Shown here in pieces: positions 25,597 to 34,757 of a stretch of DNA of 64,000 nucleotides. The position numbers were made by a program, and so were the translations under genes. The notes under the pieces are model-generated. The model saw only the letters and a program-made list of their open reading frames with translations, was not told the DNA's origin and made no database searches. The DNA is from Castellaniella sp040276085 (lineage in GTDB: Bacteria > Pseudomonadota > Gammaproteobacteria > Burkholderiales > Burkholderiaceae_B). Every line of letters starts with the position of its first letter. Position 1 is the first letter of the stretch. Where the stretch lies: assembly GCF_040276085.1 (NCBI RefSeq), contig NZ_JBELOK010000004.1, forward strand, positions 186,001 to 250,000. The letters are read 5' to 3'.

Positions 25597-27510
25597 ATGA
25601 CCATCTCTTTTTCGCGGCATGTCATTGCCGTTGCCTGCCTGTCCGGCGTATTTCCCGCCACCCTTCTTGCACAACCCTCCGCCGTTAGCGTCCTGCCAGA
25701 CATCGTCGTCACCGCCAGCCGAACCTCCGAACCCCTGGCCGATGTGGTGGGGGACGTGTCGGTGATCGGCCCCAAACAGCTGGCCGAAGCGCGCGGCGAC
25801 AGCGTAATTGATATTCTTGCCCGCACGCCCGGCGTGCAAATCAGCACCAACGGCGGGCCACAGACCGTCAGCGGCCTGTTTTTGCGAGGTACAAACACCG
25901 CCCACGCGCTGATACTCATTGATGGCATGCGGATCAATGGCTCAAGCTCCGGCACCGTCAATTTTGCGGCGATCGATCCGGCCATGCTGGAACGCATCGA
26001 GGTCCTACGAGGCGCAGCCAGCAGCCTGTATGGCTCGGATGCCATCGGCGGTGTAATCAACCTGGTGACCAAAAAAGGTCAGCAGAACCAGCCACTATCT
26101 GCCTGGGCCAATGTCGGCTATGGCACTTATGAAACCGCAAAAGCCAGCGCCGGGATATGGGGTGCGTCTGAAAAATGGGACTACAGTTTCTCGACCAGCA
26201 CCGCCAACAGCAAGGGTTATGACGCCACACGCCCCTATCTGGCCAATGGCAAACGTAATTTCAACCACACCTCCGATAAAGACGGCTATCGCAGCCACTC
26301 GGTATCGGGCACGCTGGGCTACCGTTGGGCCAAAGGCCATCGTCTGGGCCTGACGGCCTACGACAGCTACACCCACGGCGACTACGACAATGGGTTTTCA
26401 TCCACTGCCAATGTAGTGGCCCTGTACCGCCAGCAAGCCTACAGCCTGGACAGCACTGATGAGATCCTGCCAGGCTGGCGCAGCCACCTGAAATTTGGCT
26501 TTACCCGGGATAGCTATGATGACCGTGGAGCCCAGGCCGTGATCAGCTCGCTCAAACGCCACTACAGCTGGCTCAACACCGCGGCACTGGGCGATTACCA
26601 GGAGATCTCTTTATTGCTGGAGCGCCAGGAAGAGCGCGTACAAGGCACCACGTCTTTTGTGCAAGATGCTCGTAACACCAATGCCGCCGCACTGATCTAC
26701 AAAGCCGATTACCAACGAGTGCATGCTCAGGCCAGCCTGCGCAACGACAATATCTCTGGCTACGGCAACCAAGCCACCGGCAGCCTGGGGCTGGATTACA
26801 ACCTAAGTGATGCCTGGCAAGTAGGCGTAGCCGGCAATACCGGATTTCATGCCCCCACGTTCAATGATCTCTATTGGCCATTCCAGGATTTCGGGTTTTT
26901 TGGATCGTATGTTGGCAATCCCAATCTGAAACCCGAGAAATCCCGCAATTTCGAGGCACATTTCCAGTATCAGAATGCAGACACTCGCCTGCGCCTGACG
27001 GCCTACCGGAATGTGATTGAGAATCTGATCAGCGGCCAGACAGATCCTGTCACGCAGGCATCAACACTGATGAACATCCACCACGCAACGATTCGTGGCC
27101 TGACACTCAGTGCCGAACAAACCTTGGGCAACACCACCCTGCGTGCCAGCGCCGATTTCCTCGATCCACGCAACGACGATCCGAAACCCGCGGCCGGTTT
27201 CACGCCTGCCGAAGGCTCGATGCTGCGTCACCGCGCCCGCCAGGTCTTTCACTTGGGCGTCGAGCACCGCATCCAGGCCCTGAAGCTGGGCGCGGAATAC
27301 CAGTACACGGGCAACCGCTACGATGACGTCGCCAATACAAACCGCCTCGGCGGCTATTCCCTGCTCAACCTGACCGCCGCCTACGACTTCAACAAGTCTC
27401 TGGGTGTTCAGGTGCGCTGGAACAACGTCCTTGATAAGGACTATGTGCTGGTGGATGGCTACAACACACCAGGCTCCAACGTGTTTGTCAATCTGTCCTG
27501 GAAGATGTAA
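25597..27510 (+). CDS. btuB: TonB-dependent cobalamin receptor
   Basis: Outer-membrane beta-barrel transporter for vitamin B12, about 637 residues. A signal peptide precedes the TonB box region LPDIVVTASRTSE. The plug domain shows VIDILARTPGVQI, LFLRGTNTAHALILIDGMRI and RIEVLRGAASSLYGSDAIGG. The C-terminus ends in an aromatic-rich beta strand (VFVNLSWKM), as barrel proteins do. The ATG after the riboswitch leader gives a proper signal peptide; the frame is open further upstream but through the aptamer. The periplasmic partner btuF follows after 3 nt. Control by the riboswitch supports the cobalamin assignment over other TonB substrates. Confidence 0.92.
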   Translation: MTISFSRHVIAVACLSGVFPATLLAQPSAVSVLPDIVVTASRTSEPLADVVGDVSVIGPKQLAEARGDSVIDILARTPGVQISTNGGPQTVSGLFLRGTNTAHALILIDGMRINGSSSGTVNFAAIDPAMLERIEVLRGAASSLYGSDAIGGVINLVTKKGQQNQPLSAWANVGYGTYETAKASAGIWGASEKWDYSFSTSTANSKGYDATRPYLANGKRNFNHTSDKDGYRSHSVSGTLGYRWAKGHRLGLTAYDSYTHGDYDNGFSSTANVVALYRQQAYSLDSTDEILPGWRSHLKFGFTRDSYDDRGAQAVISSLKRHYSWLNTAALGDYQEISLLLERQEERVQGTTSFVQDARNTNAAALIYKADYQRVHAQASLRNDNISGYGNQATGSLGLDYNLSDAWQVGVAGNTGFHAPTFNDLYWPFQDFGFFGSYVGNPNLKPEKSRNFEAHFQYQNADTRLRLTAYRNVIENLISGQTDPVTQASTLMNIHHATIRGLTLSAEQTLGNTTLRASADFLDPRNDDPKPAAGFTPAEGSMLRHRARQVFHLGVEHRIQALKLGAEYQYTGNRYDDVANTNRLGGYSLLNLTAAYDFNKSLGVQVRWNNVLDKDYVLVDGYNTPGSNVFVNLSWKM

Positions 27511-27513
27511 GCC

Positions 27514-28383
27514 ATGCTGATACGCGTGTGCCTGCGCAAGCTGCTGCTGCCCCTGCTCCTCCCATGCCTGCTGGGCGTGCTGTGGGTAGCTCCGGCACAC
27601 GCCACGCAGAGCCATACGCCACGCATCATTACCCTGGCACCCCACGCCACCGAGCTGGTGTTCGCAGCAGGGGCAGGCGCCGACATTGTGGCCACCGTGC
27701 AGCACAGCAACTATCCGGCAGCGGCGCAGCACATCCCGCGCGTGGGCAACGGCTTCCAGTACAGTGCGGAATCTATCCTGGTGCAGCATCCCACATTGGT
27801 GATTGCCTGGTACCCCACCGACGCCAGCCGCGCCCTGGCTGACACGCTGGGGCGCCTGGACATCCCGTTGATATACGCCAATCCACAAACGCTGGAAGAC
27901 ATCCCCACCCTGGTCCGCCAGCTGGGCGCACGGCTGGGCACCCAGGCCCGCGCCCGGCAAACGGCCAGTGCACTTGAGGCGCGCATTGCACGCCTGCAGC
28001 CGCTGGCCCCGCCGGCACCCACTGTTTTTATCGAGATCAGCGCCGACCCCCTGTTTACGCTGGGCAACGACCCCTTGGTCAACAATATGCTGTCTCATTG
28101 CGGCGCAAGCAATCTCTATGGTTCACGCAGCATTGCTGCGCCCCAGGTAAGCCTGGAATCCGTGCTGCACCTGAACCCGGACGCACTGATCTTGTCACCC
28201 CCTGATCCGGCATCCGGGCGGGCGCGTGCGCAATGGTGGGCCCAGCACGGCCTTGAAGCCGCCCTGGCAGGCCACGTCTACACCATCAATCCAGACTGGC
28301 TGCACCGGCCCGGGCCACGACTGATCGATGCTGCTGAAACGCTCTGCCGTGACCTGCAAGGCCTCAGGGCTGCTGCGCAATAA
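27514..28383 (+). CDS. btuF: Periplasmic cobalamin-binding protein
   Basis: 289 residues with a clear signal peptide (KLLLPLLLPCLLGVLWVAPAH). The mature part is a class III binding protein of the BtuF/FhuD fold: RIITLAPHATELVFAAGAG, the helical backbone region, and LNPDALILSPP. It should hand B12 from BtuB to an inner-membrane BtuCD importer, which is not in this window. Three nucleotides separate it from btuB, so it shares the riboswitch-controlled transcript. Haem or siderophore relatives have the same fold; location decides for cobalamin. Confidence 0.88.
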   Translation: MLIRVCLRKLLLPLLLPCLLGVLWVAPAHATQSHTPRIITLAPHATELVFAAGAGADIVATVQHSNYPAAAQHIPRVGNGFQYSAESILVQHPTLVIAWYPTDASRALADTLGRLDIPLIYANPQTLEDIPTLVRQLGARLGTQARARQTASALEARIARLQPLAPPAPTVFIEISADPLFTLGNDPLVNNMLSHCGASNLYGSRSIAAPQVSLESVLHLNPDALILSPPDPASGRARAQWWAQHGLEAALAGHVYTINPDWLHRPGPRLIDAAETLCRDLQGLRAAAQ

Positions 28384-28445
28384 AGCTTATCACCGAGCAG
28401 CACGGAGATAGACCGGACGAGGCCCTATAAATGGATTATCCTTGT

Positions 28446-28470
28446 GTGTGGCCGCCCCGTGCGGCCACAC
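28446..28470 (+). other. Strong hairpin between btuF and thiG
   Basis: GTGTGGCCGC and GCGGCCACAC form a perfect 10-bp stem around CCCGT. No T-tract follows. It could be a factor-dependent stop for the btuBF transcript, an RNA-stability element or a protein site. It begins 51 nt ahead of the thiG ATG and does not resemble a thiamine riboswitch. Confidence 0.6.
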
Positions 28471-28496
28471 CTATTGAAAGACAGCCATCGCACACT

Positions 28497-29300
28497 ATGA
28501 CCACACCAGACACCCTCACCATTGCCAACCGCAGCTTTCAGTCTCGCCTGCTGGTGGGCACCGGCAAATACCGGGATTTTGCGCAAACCAAAGAGGCCAT
28601 CGAGGCCAGCGGCACAGAAATCGTCACCGTTGCCATCCGGCGTACCAATATCGGGCAAAACCCCGGCGAGCCTAATTTGTTGGATTTTTTATCCCCGGAT
28701 CGCTACACCATCCTGCCCAACACAGCCGGCTGTTATACGGCTGACGACGCGGTGCGCACATTGCGCCTGGCCCGCGAGCTTCTCGACGGCCACAATCTGT
28801 GCAAACTCGAAGTTTTGGGCAACGCCGGCAATCTGTTTCCCAATATGCCCGAAACCCTGGCAGCGGCCAAAACCCTGGTGGACGACGGCTTTGATGTGAT
28901 GGTCTACTGCAGCGACGACCCCATCCAGTGCAAAATGCTTGAAGATATCGGCGTAGCTGCCGTCATGCCCCTGGCCTCGCTGATTGGTTCAGGCATGGGC
29001 ATCATCAACCCCTGGAACCTGCGACTGATCATCGACCAGACGTCTGTCCCGGTGCTGGTGGATGCAGGCGTCGGCACGGCATCAGACGCCGCGATCGCCA
29101 TGGAACTTGGCTGCGACGCCATTTTGATGAACACCGCCATCGCCGGTGCCCGAGACCCCATCCAGATGGCACACGCCATGCGACTGGGTGTACAGGCCGG
29201 GCGCATGGCCTATCTGGCGGGCCGCGTCAAACGTAAATACTACGACGCCGATCCCAGCTCTCCGTCCGAGGGGCTGCTGCCTTCCACTCGCGCTGCCTGA
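28497..29300 (+). CDS. thiG: Thiazole synthase
   Basis: Builds the thiazole phosphate half of thiamine from deoxyxylulose phosphate, dehydroglycine and ThiS-thiocarboxylate. 267 residues: FQSRLLVGTGKYRDF at the start, VTVAIRRTNIG, LPNTAGCYTADDAVRTLRLA, KLEVLGNAGNLFPN and VDAGVGTASDAAIAMELGCD of the TIM barrel. The ATG at 28497 matches the start of homology. The sulfur carrier gene thiS, often directly before thiG, is absent here. thiD follows after 4 nt, so the two form a thiamine operon. Confidence 0.93.
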   Translation: MTTPDTLTIANRSFQSRLLVGTGKYRDFAQTKEAIEASGTEIVTVAIRRTNIGQNPGEPNLLDFLSPDRYTILPNTAGCYTADDAVRTLRLARELLDGHNLCKLEVLGNAGNLFPNMPETLAAAKTLVDDGFDVMVYCSDDPIQCKMLEDIGVAAVMPLASLIGSGMGIINPWNLRLIIDQTSVPVLVDAGVGTASDAAIAMELGCDAILMNTAIAGARDPIQMAHAMRLGVQAGRMAYLAGRVKRKYYDADPSSPSEGLLPSTRAA

Positions 29301-29304
29301 GCCC

Positions 29305-30138
29305 ATGATCCCCAACACCCTTTCCATCGCTGGCGTAGACCCCTCCGGGGGAGCCGGAGTATTGGCCGACGTCAAAACCATGAGTGCCCTGGGTGCCTAT
29401 GGCATGGCCGTAGTGGCTGCCCTCACCGCCCAAAACACGCAGGCAGTCACCCGTATCGCCGCCCTTGCCCCTGATTTCGTCGCGGCACAGATCGACACCC
29501 TGTTTGCAGATATACGGATAGACGCCGTAAAAATCGGCATGCTGGGACAAGCCGGGGTTACCCGCGCGGTTGCCGAGCGCCTGGCCCACTGGAACCCCCC
29601 CCATGTGGTGCTCGACCCCGTCATGGTGGCCAAAAGCGGCGACCACCTGCTCGAACAGCAAGCCGTCGCGGCACTGCGAGAAGAGCTCATCCCTCTGGCC
29701 ACCATCATCACACCCAATCTGCCCGAAGCCGGTGTTTTGCTGGGCCAAAGCCCGGCCGACAGCCTCAAGGAAATGCGCCGTATGGCTGAACGCCTGCGCC
29801 GCCTGCTGCCTGATGACGACACGCGCTGGGTATTTTTAAAGGGTGGCCACCTGCCGGGCAATGACACCATCGATCTCCTGCACGATGGCGACCGCCTGAT
29901 CGAGCTACCTGGCAGACGCATCGACACACCCAACACACATGGCACCGGCTGCACTCTGTCTGCCGCCCTGGCAGCCTTGCTGCCCCGCACCGGCAACGTG
30001 CCCGACGCCGCGCAACAGGCCAAGCAATACCTGCAAAAAGCCATTGCAGCATCCGGCCAGCTGCAGGTGGGCTCGGGGCATGGGCCCGTACAGCACTTCC
30101 ATGCCTGGTGGCCCAACACTGGGCCGGCAGCCCACTAA
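29305..30138 (+). CDS. thiD: Hydroxymethylpyrimidine (phosphate) kinase
   Basis: Phosphorylates the pyrimidine half of thiamine before coupling to the thiazole. 277-residue ribokinase-fold enzyme: SIAGVDPSGGAGVLADVKT at the N-terminus, LDPVMVAKSGDHLL, TPNLPEAGVLLG, and the anion-hole/catalytic motif NTHGTGCTLSAALAA. It lies 4 nt behind thiG. The last step enzyme thiE is not in this operon; a ThiE-like domain occurs fused to a Nudix domain at 3524-4558. Confidence 0.92.
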   Translation: MIPNTLSIAGVDPSGGAGVLADVKTMSALGAYGMAVVAALTAQNTQAVTRIAALAPDFVAAQIDTLFADIRIDAVKIGMLGQAGVTRAVAERLAHWNPPHVVLDPVMVAKSGDHLLEQQAVAALREELIPLATIITPNLPEAGVLLGQSPADSLKEMRRMAERLRRLLPDDDTRWVFLKGGHLPGNDTIDLLHDGDRLIELPGRRIDTPNTHGTGCTLSAALAALLPRTGNVPDAAQQAKQYLQKAIAASGQLQVGSGHGPVQHFHAWWPNTGPAAH

Positions 30139-30199
30139 CTCCCCGATGGCCAAGCGCTGGCCTATAATCGATGCACGTTAACCCTAAGGCTTACGCGAC

Positions 30200-30880
30200 A
30201 TGAACGTCAACGACATCCCCGATGCCGACCGCGCCCGCTTCAATATGGTCGAACAGCAGATCCGCCCCTGGAACGTCCAGGACGAGCGCCTGCTGCAGGC
30301 CGTGTTCGATGTCCCACGCGAGCACTTTGTCCCGCCCCAGCTGCGCGCGCTGGCGTTTGCCGACACCGAGCTGCCGCTCATCATCGATGGGGTAGACACC
30401 CGCGAGCACATGCTCTCACCCAAGGTAGAAAGCAAGCTCATCGAAGAGCTGCATCTTACCGCCACCGACTGCGTGCTTGAGATCGGAACAGGATCCGGCT
30501 ATCAGGCCGCCCTGTTATCCCGGCTATGCCAGCAAGTCACCACCATCGAAATCGACAGCCGGCTGGCCGCCTTTGCCCAAGGCAACTTTGCGCGCAACCA
30601 GATCAACAACATCGTCCAGGAAACCGGCGACGCCCATGCGGGCTGGGGAACAGCCGAATACGACGCGATCCTGATCACCGGATCCGTACCCACCGTACCT
30701 GACGCACTTAAATACCAACTGGCTGTGGGCGGCCGCCTGATGGCTATCGTGGGCCATAATCCCATCATGACCGCCTGCCGCATCACGCGCACCAGCGCGG
30801 CCAACTTCGAGACTATCCAGGTTTTTGATACCTGGACCAAGCCGTTGCGCGGCACTGCGCGCTCGCGCTTCAAGTTTTAA
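30200..30880 (+). CDS. pcm: Protein-L-isoaspartate O-methyltransferase family protein
   Basis: 226-residue SAM-dependent methyltransferase of the PCMT family, which starts repair of damaged aspartyl residues. Visible motifs: FNMVEQQIRPWNV at the N-terminus (typical of the proteobacterial branch), LSPKVESKLIEEL, and SAM motif I VLEIGTGSGYQAALLS. TATAAT at 30163-30168 is a good -10 box; no convincing -35 was seen. In Bordetella-like genomes this branch often precedes a rhodanese gene and tolC; here the 3-prime end overlaps the convergent hldE2 gene by 11 nt. Confidence 0.8.
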   Translation: MNVNDIPDADRARFNMVEQQIRPWNVQDERLLQAVFDVPREHFVPPQLRALAFADTELPLIIDGVDTREHMLSPKVESKLIEELHLTATDCVLEIGTGSGYQAALLSRLCQQVTTIEIDSRLAAFAQGNFARNQINNIVQETGDAHAGWGTAEYDAILITGSVPTVPDALKYQLAVGGRLMAIVGHNPIMTACRITRTSAANFETIQVFDTWTKPLRGTARSRFKF

Positions 30881-31358
30881 GGCGGATTTTTTCCAGCAGG
30901 GTGGTGGTCGAGCGCTGGTGCTCGAACGGAATGGCCACTGCACGCCCTCCCCACGACCGCACCACCGCGGTCTCTGGCAGGGTTTCCATGTTGTAGTCGC
31001 CACCTTTGACGATCACATCCGGTTGCAGCGCCTGAATCAGCTGCAACGGGGTGTCTTCGTCAAACCAGGTAACCACATCAACACAGCCCAGTGCCGCCAG
31101 CAAAGCCGCCCTGTCTTCCATGCGGTTTAATGGGCGATCCGGGCCCTTGCCCAGGCGCCGCACTGATGCATCGGTATTGACGGCCACCACCAGGCTGGCC
31201 CCCAGCTGTGCCGCCTGATCCAGATAAGTGACATGACCACGGTGTAAAAGATCAAACACCCCATTGGTAAACACCAGCGGGCGAGCCAATGATCCGTCGG
31301 CCACCTGGCGCAGGCAAGCCTGGGGCGAGACCACCTTGGCATCAAATCGCGCGATCAT
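30870..31358 (-). CDS. rfaE2: D-glycero-beta-D-manno-heptose 1-phosphate adenylyltransferase
   Basis: Activates heptose-1-phosphate with ATP for the lipopolysaccharide inner core. 162 residues equal the C-terminal half of bifunctional HldE: TNGVFDLLHRGHVTYLDQA contains the nucleotidyltransferase HxGH motif as HRGH, and QPDVIVKGGDYNMETLPE and STTTLLEKI complete the family pattern. The separate kinase half is elsewhere, as usual in betaproteobacteria. The start codon overlaps the ubiB stop (ATGA), so it is coupled to ubiB. Confidence 0.92.
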   Translation of the reverse strand: MIARFDAKVVSPQACLRQVADGSLARPLVFTNGVFDLLHRGHVTYLDQAAQLGASLVVAVNTDASVRRLGKGPDRPLNRMEDRAALLAALGCVDVVTWFDEDTPLQLIQALQPDVIVKGGDYNMETLPETAVVRSWGGRAVAIPFEHQRSTTTLLEKIRLKT

Positions 31359-32920
31359 AGGGCACCCCCATGAACAATCGCCCAGACCGCCACACCCAGA
31401 CCAACCGCCAAAATACCGCAAAGCACCCCCAGCAACCGCTGGGTACCCTGTTGCGCCCGCCGAAGCTGCTGAATCTCGGCCTGCATGGCAGGCGTGAGAT
31501 CGGGCTGGCTTAAGCGGCTATACACCAGGCGGGGGAGTTGCGGCAAAATCTGCGACCACTGGCTGGCTTCTTGATCCAGGCGTTGACGCAGACCGCGCAA
31601 GCCCACCCGCTGATGCATCCAGCGTTCGAGAAAAGGTTTGGCGGTTTGCCAGAGATCCAGCTTGGGATCCAGTTCGCGTCCCATGCCCTCGACATTCAGC
31701 AGTGTTTTTTGCAGCAACACCAGCTGCGGCTGGATCTCGACGTTAAACCGGCGCGACGTCTGAAACAGGCGCAGCAATACCTGTCCGAGGGAAATCTCAG
31801 CCAGAGGGCGATCGAAATAGGGCTCGCACACGGCCCTTACCGCGCCTTCGAGCTCTTCTTCACGGGTATCGGCCGGCACCCAGCCAGACTCGATATGCAG
31901 CTGTGCCACCCGACGATAATCGCGGTGAAAAAACGCCAGGAAATTTTGCGCGAGATAGTTTTTATCGAATTCGGATAAAGATCCTACGATGCCGAAATCC
32001 AGGGCAATGTAGCGCCCCAGGGTATCGGGATGATCGGACACCAGAATATTGCCTGGATGCATGTCGGCATGAAAAAAGCCGTCCGAGAACACCTGCGTGA
32101 AGAAAATCTCCACGCCCTGGCGGGCCAGCAAAGGGATATCCACACCCAGCTGACGCAGCTGCTCGACCCGGCTGATGGGCACACCGCGCATCCGCTGCAT
32201 GGTAAACACCTGGCTGGTGCAATACTCCCAGACAACCTCAGGCACCATCAAAAGCTCGGCACGGCCCGTCTCAGGCCCAAAATTGCGACGCAACTGGCTG
32301 CAATTGGCGGCTTCCCGGATCAGGTCAAGCTCATCGTGCAGATAGTTGTCAAACTCGGCCACCACCTCGCGGGGCTTGAGACGCCGCCCATCCGGCATCA
32401 GACGCTCGACCAGCCCGGCCAGCACCCGCAACAAGGTGAGATCGCGTTCGATGGCGTGGCGCATGCCCGGACGCAAGACCTTGACCGCAACCTCCCGGCC
32501 ATCATGCAGGACGGCAAAATGCACTTGGGCGATCGAGGCAGAGGCCACCGGATCGCGCTCGAAGTGGGCAAACAGAGCTTGTGGCGCAGCACCCAAAGCT
32601 TCCTGGATAATCTGCGCCGCCTGCTCGGAAGGAAACGGCGGCACGCGGTCTTGCAAAAGTGCCAGCTCGTCGGCGAGGTCGGGCGGGATGAGATCGCGGC
32701 GCGTGGACAAGACCTGGCCAAACTTGACGTAAATGGGGCCCAGGGTTTCGAGGGCCAGACGCAGGCGCTCGCCACGCGGGCGGCGGGGCCGCCAGCCCAG
32801 ACAAACAATGCGCAACATGAAGTGGGCGAGAGGATGCTGCAAGCTGGAGAGCACCAGCTCGTCGAGTCGGTAGCGCAAGGCCACCACCAGGATGGATATC
32901 AGGCGCAGCAGCGTAATCAT
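31355..32920 (-). CDS. ubiB: UbiB, protein-kinase-like factor for ubiquinone synthesis
   Basis: 521-residue ABC1/ADCK family protein required for ubiquinone biosynthesis, probably through ATPase activity at the membrane. The KxGQ motif is visible in YVKFGQVLSTRRDLIP, followed by SIAQVHFAVLHDGREVAVKV (A-rich loop and lysine), DMHPGNILVS (catalytic loop) and ALDFGIVGSL (DFG-like). Two C-terminal hydrophobic helices (LLGVLCGILAVGLGVAVWAI) anchor it. It is coupled to ubiJ upstream and hldE2 downstream. Confidence 0.93.
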   Translation of the reverse strand: MITLLRLISILVVALRYRLDELVLSSLQHPLAHFMLRIVCLGWRPRRPRGERLRLALETLGPIYVKFGQVLSTRRDLIPPDLADELALLQDRVPPFPSEQAAQIIQEALGAAPQALFAHFERDPVASASIAQVHFAVLHDGREVAVKVLRPGMRHAIERDLTLLRVLAGLVERLMPDGRRLKPREVVAEFDNYLHDELDLIREAANCSQLRRNFGPETGRAELLMVPEVVWEYCTSQVFTMQRMRGVPISRVEQLRQLGVDIPLLARQGVEIFFTQVFSDGFFHADMHPGNILVSDHPDTLGRYIALDFGIVGSLSEFDKNYLAQNFLAFFHRDYRRVAQLHIESGWVPADTREEELEGAVRAVCEPYFDRPLAEISLGQVLLRLFQTSRRFNVEIQPQLVLLQKTLLNVEGMGRELDPKLDLWQTAKPFLERWMHQRVGLRGLRQRLDQEASQWSQILPQLPRLVYSRLSQPDLTPAMQAEIQQLRRAQQGTQRLLGVLCGILAVGLGVAVWAIVHGGAL

Positions 32921-33537
32921 GAATGCCTCTTCAGGCGCCGCATCCGCTGATCGAGTGCATCAAGCCGTTTACCCAGGCTTTTTACCCCGGCAGAGATCTG
33001 CCCAAGGGCCTCATGCCGGACAGCCAGACCGGACTCGTCCGCAAGGTATTCGGACACATTGTCGCGGGCACGCCCGGCAGCCACCTTGGCGCCAGACACT
33101 AATTGACGGCTGCCTTGCACCAGACGCACTGCCATCACATCCCCCACTACGCCGGCCAGGTCACCCTCCACATCCCAGCGGAGGTCTCGGGCCAGATCGG
33201 ACACCAGGTGTGCCAGGCCGGCATCTCCCTGGATATGCGCCAGCGCCGTCACCCCGGCAAGCCCTTGGGATGCCCAGGCGCCAGGCAGCTCTTTGAGGCG
33301 CTGAGCTGGAACCGAGAGGGTCACGTTGGGCACGATGGCAGGATCGCAGCGCTGCACCAGGCCTTGCGCCGTGATGCTGATCTGCAATGACCAAATACCA
33401 GCGGAAAGACGCACTGACTTGCCGGCATGCGCCGACAGACGCTCCTGGGCCCAGGGCTCGCGTTGTACCAGCGTATTAAAGCCACGCAGCAGCACGGCCG
33501 TGGGCGGGGGTAGAAAAGAAGGTAGGGGCAGCTTCAT
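32917..33537 (-). CDS. ubiJ: UbiJ, SCP2-domain ubiquinone accessory factor
   Basis: 206 residues. The N-terminal part is an SCP2-like lipid-binding fold (FNTLVQREPWAQERLSAHAG ... VTLSVPAQRL). The C-terminal part is a helical region with DARQRMRRLK-type coiled-coil character (KSLGKRLDALDQRMRRLKRH). UbiJ holds isoprenoid intermediates in the soluble Ubi complex with UbiK. It overlaps the ubiB start by 4 nt. The ATG at 33537 (MKLPLPS) was preferred; an upstream ATG adds only seven residues. Confidence 0.85.
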   Translation of the reverse strand: MKLPLPSFLPPPTAVLLRGFNTLVQREPWAQERLSAHAGKSVRLSAGIWSLQISITAQGLVQRCDPAIVPNVTLSVPAQRLKELPGAWASQGLAGVTALAHIQGDAGLAHLVSDLARDLRWDVEGDLAGVVGDVMAVRLVQGSRQLVSGAKVAAGRARDNVSEYLADESGLAVRHEALGQISAGVKSLGKRLDALDQRMRRLKRHS

Positions 33538-33612
33538 GCACAGGCAACCGAAAAACACACGCTACGCGGGTGCGCAGGAACCTCAGTTTACCGGTTTTGC
33601 CTGGGGCTTATC

Positions 33613-33638
33613 GGCAGGGCAAGCAGCGCTGCCCTGCC
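33613..33638 (-). terminator. Hairpin after the Tim44-like gene
   Basis: GGCAGGGCA and TGCCCTGCC form a 9-bp stem just past the stop codon of the Tim44-like gene. There is no T-tract, so intrinsic termination is doubtful; it may protect the 3-prime end. Confidence 0.4.
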
Positions 33639-33647
33639 AAACCACCT

Positions 33648-34616
33648 TTAATTACCCTGAGGATTCAGCTGTTGGATACCTGCCAGCAGCCAGCCCTCGC
33701 CATCGGCCTTGTAGAGGTTCCAGACTTCTTCCATGCGGAAGGCCTCGGCACCCTCGGCCTCGCGCAGCATGCCCGAATACCGCACGCTGGCCAGGTGTCC
33801 GCCGGCCACGGTTTCGATACCCAGGAGCTCGGCGTTAAGCAAAACGATCTCGGTGTGATTGTTTTCGTTGGGCTGCGGCAGGCGCGGCGTGATCTCTGCC
33901 AGGAGATCGTCGGTGAGCAATGCCTTCAGCGCCTCGCGATCTCCGGCATCCCAAAGTGCCTGCACCCGGGTAAATTGCTGCTTGGCCTGTGTCAAAAAGG
34001 CGGGGATGTCGAAATCGGCCGGAACAAACCAGGAGGGGTCAGGTGCGTCGACAGACGGGACAGCCTGAATGACCGGCGCCGCGGACGCCGAAGCGGCAGG
34101 CGCTGACGAGCCTGGCGTTGACCCCCAAGCGGGGCCCTGCGAGCCCTGGGAGGCGGACTGGCGATAGCTGTTACCGCCCTGTGCCGCCCCCGCCGAAGCC
34201 AATGGGCTTTGAGCACCCCGCAAGCGGCGCACCAGGAACATCACGGCAAAGATCACCAGACCAATCAGCAAGGCACTGGAGAGGAACTCAAGCAAAGCCC
34301 CCGATAGCCCAAGGCTGGACAGCAGCGCTGCAATGCCCAGGCCGGCAGCAATACCGGCCAGAGGCCCCAACCAGCGGGACATGCCCGATTTGGCTGCGGT
34401 GGCGCCAGCAGCCGACGTGGTGGCGGCGCGCTGAGTAGTGGTGGCTGCAGGCGGTGTGACGGCCTGGCGCTGTTTGATGACATTGGTGGACTGACGACCA
34501 AAGCTGAGGCCACCGCCCATCCGGCGCGCCTGGGCGTCGGACGTAACAGCAAGCATCATAAGTGCGACGGACAGCATCAGGGCTGCCATCAGCCAGCGAG
34601 GTAATTGGAAGGTCAT
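33648..34616 (-). CDS. Tim44-like domain membrane protein
   Basis: About 322 residues. A signal or anchor segment (LMAALMLSVALMMLAVTSDA) is followed by a Ser/Thr/Ala-rich stretch (RRMGGGLSFGRQST), a second pair of hydrophobic segments around residues 110-155, a linker rich in Gly/Ser/Pro, and a C-terminal Tim44-like domain (FLTQAKQQFTRVQALWDAGD and WNLYKADGEGWLLAGIQQLN). Such proteins are common in Burkholderiales between ubiE and ubiJ as here; the role is not established, though envelope assembly has been suggested. The ATG at 34616 has GGAGA at proper spacing. Confidence 0.82.
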   Translation of the reverse strand: MTFQLPRWLMAALMLSVALMMLAVTSDAQARRMGGGLSFGRQSTNVIKQRQAVTPPAATTTQRAATTSAAGATAAKSGMSRWLGPLAGIAAGLGIAALLSSLGLSGALLEFLSSALLIGLVIFAVMFLVRRLRGAQSPLASAGAAQGGNSYRQSASQGSQGPAWGSTPGSSAPAASASAAPVIQAVPSVDAPDPSWFVPADFDIPAFLTQAKQQFTRVQALWDAGDREALKALLTDDLLAEITPRLPQPNENNHTEIVLLNAELLGIETVAGGHLASVRYSGMLREAEGAEAFRMEEVWNLYKADGEGWLLAGIQQLNPQGN

Positions 34617-34700
34617 GAGATCTCCGGGGAAAAATAGGTTTCGGGTGCCATCAGCCACAAGCTGACAACAACCTGAATGCCATAAATTACCATAGTTTTG

Positions 34701-34727
34701 CAAGAAAAGGGCCACGCAAGGCGGCCC
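34701..34727 (-). terminator. Rho-independent terminator after ubiE
   Basis: On the minus strand GGGCCGC and GTGGCCC form a stem around CTTGC, followed by TTTTCTTG. It separates ubiE from the Tim44-like gene. Confidence 0.7.
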
Positions 34728-34757
34728 GGCAGACTGAGAAACCAGCAAGGTAGCGGC

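Noticed and set aside
28384..28496. Thiamine (TPP) riboswitch ahead of thiG
   Set aside because: The conserved CTGAGA and ACCTGATC-type boxes are absent; only a simple hairpin is present.
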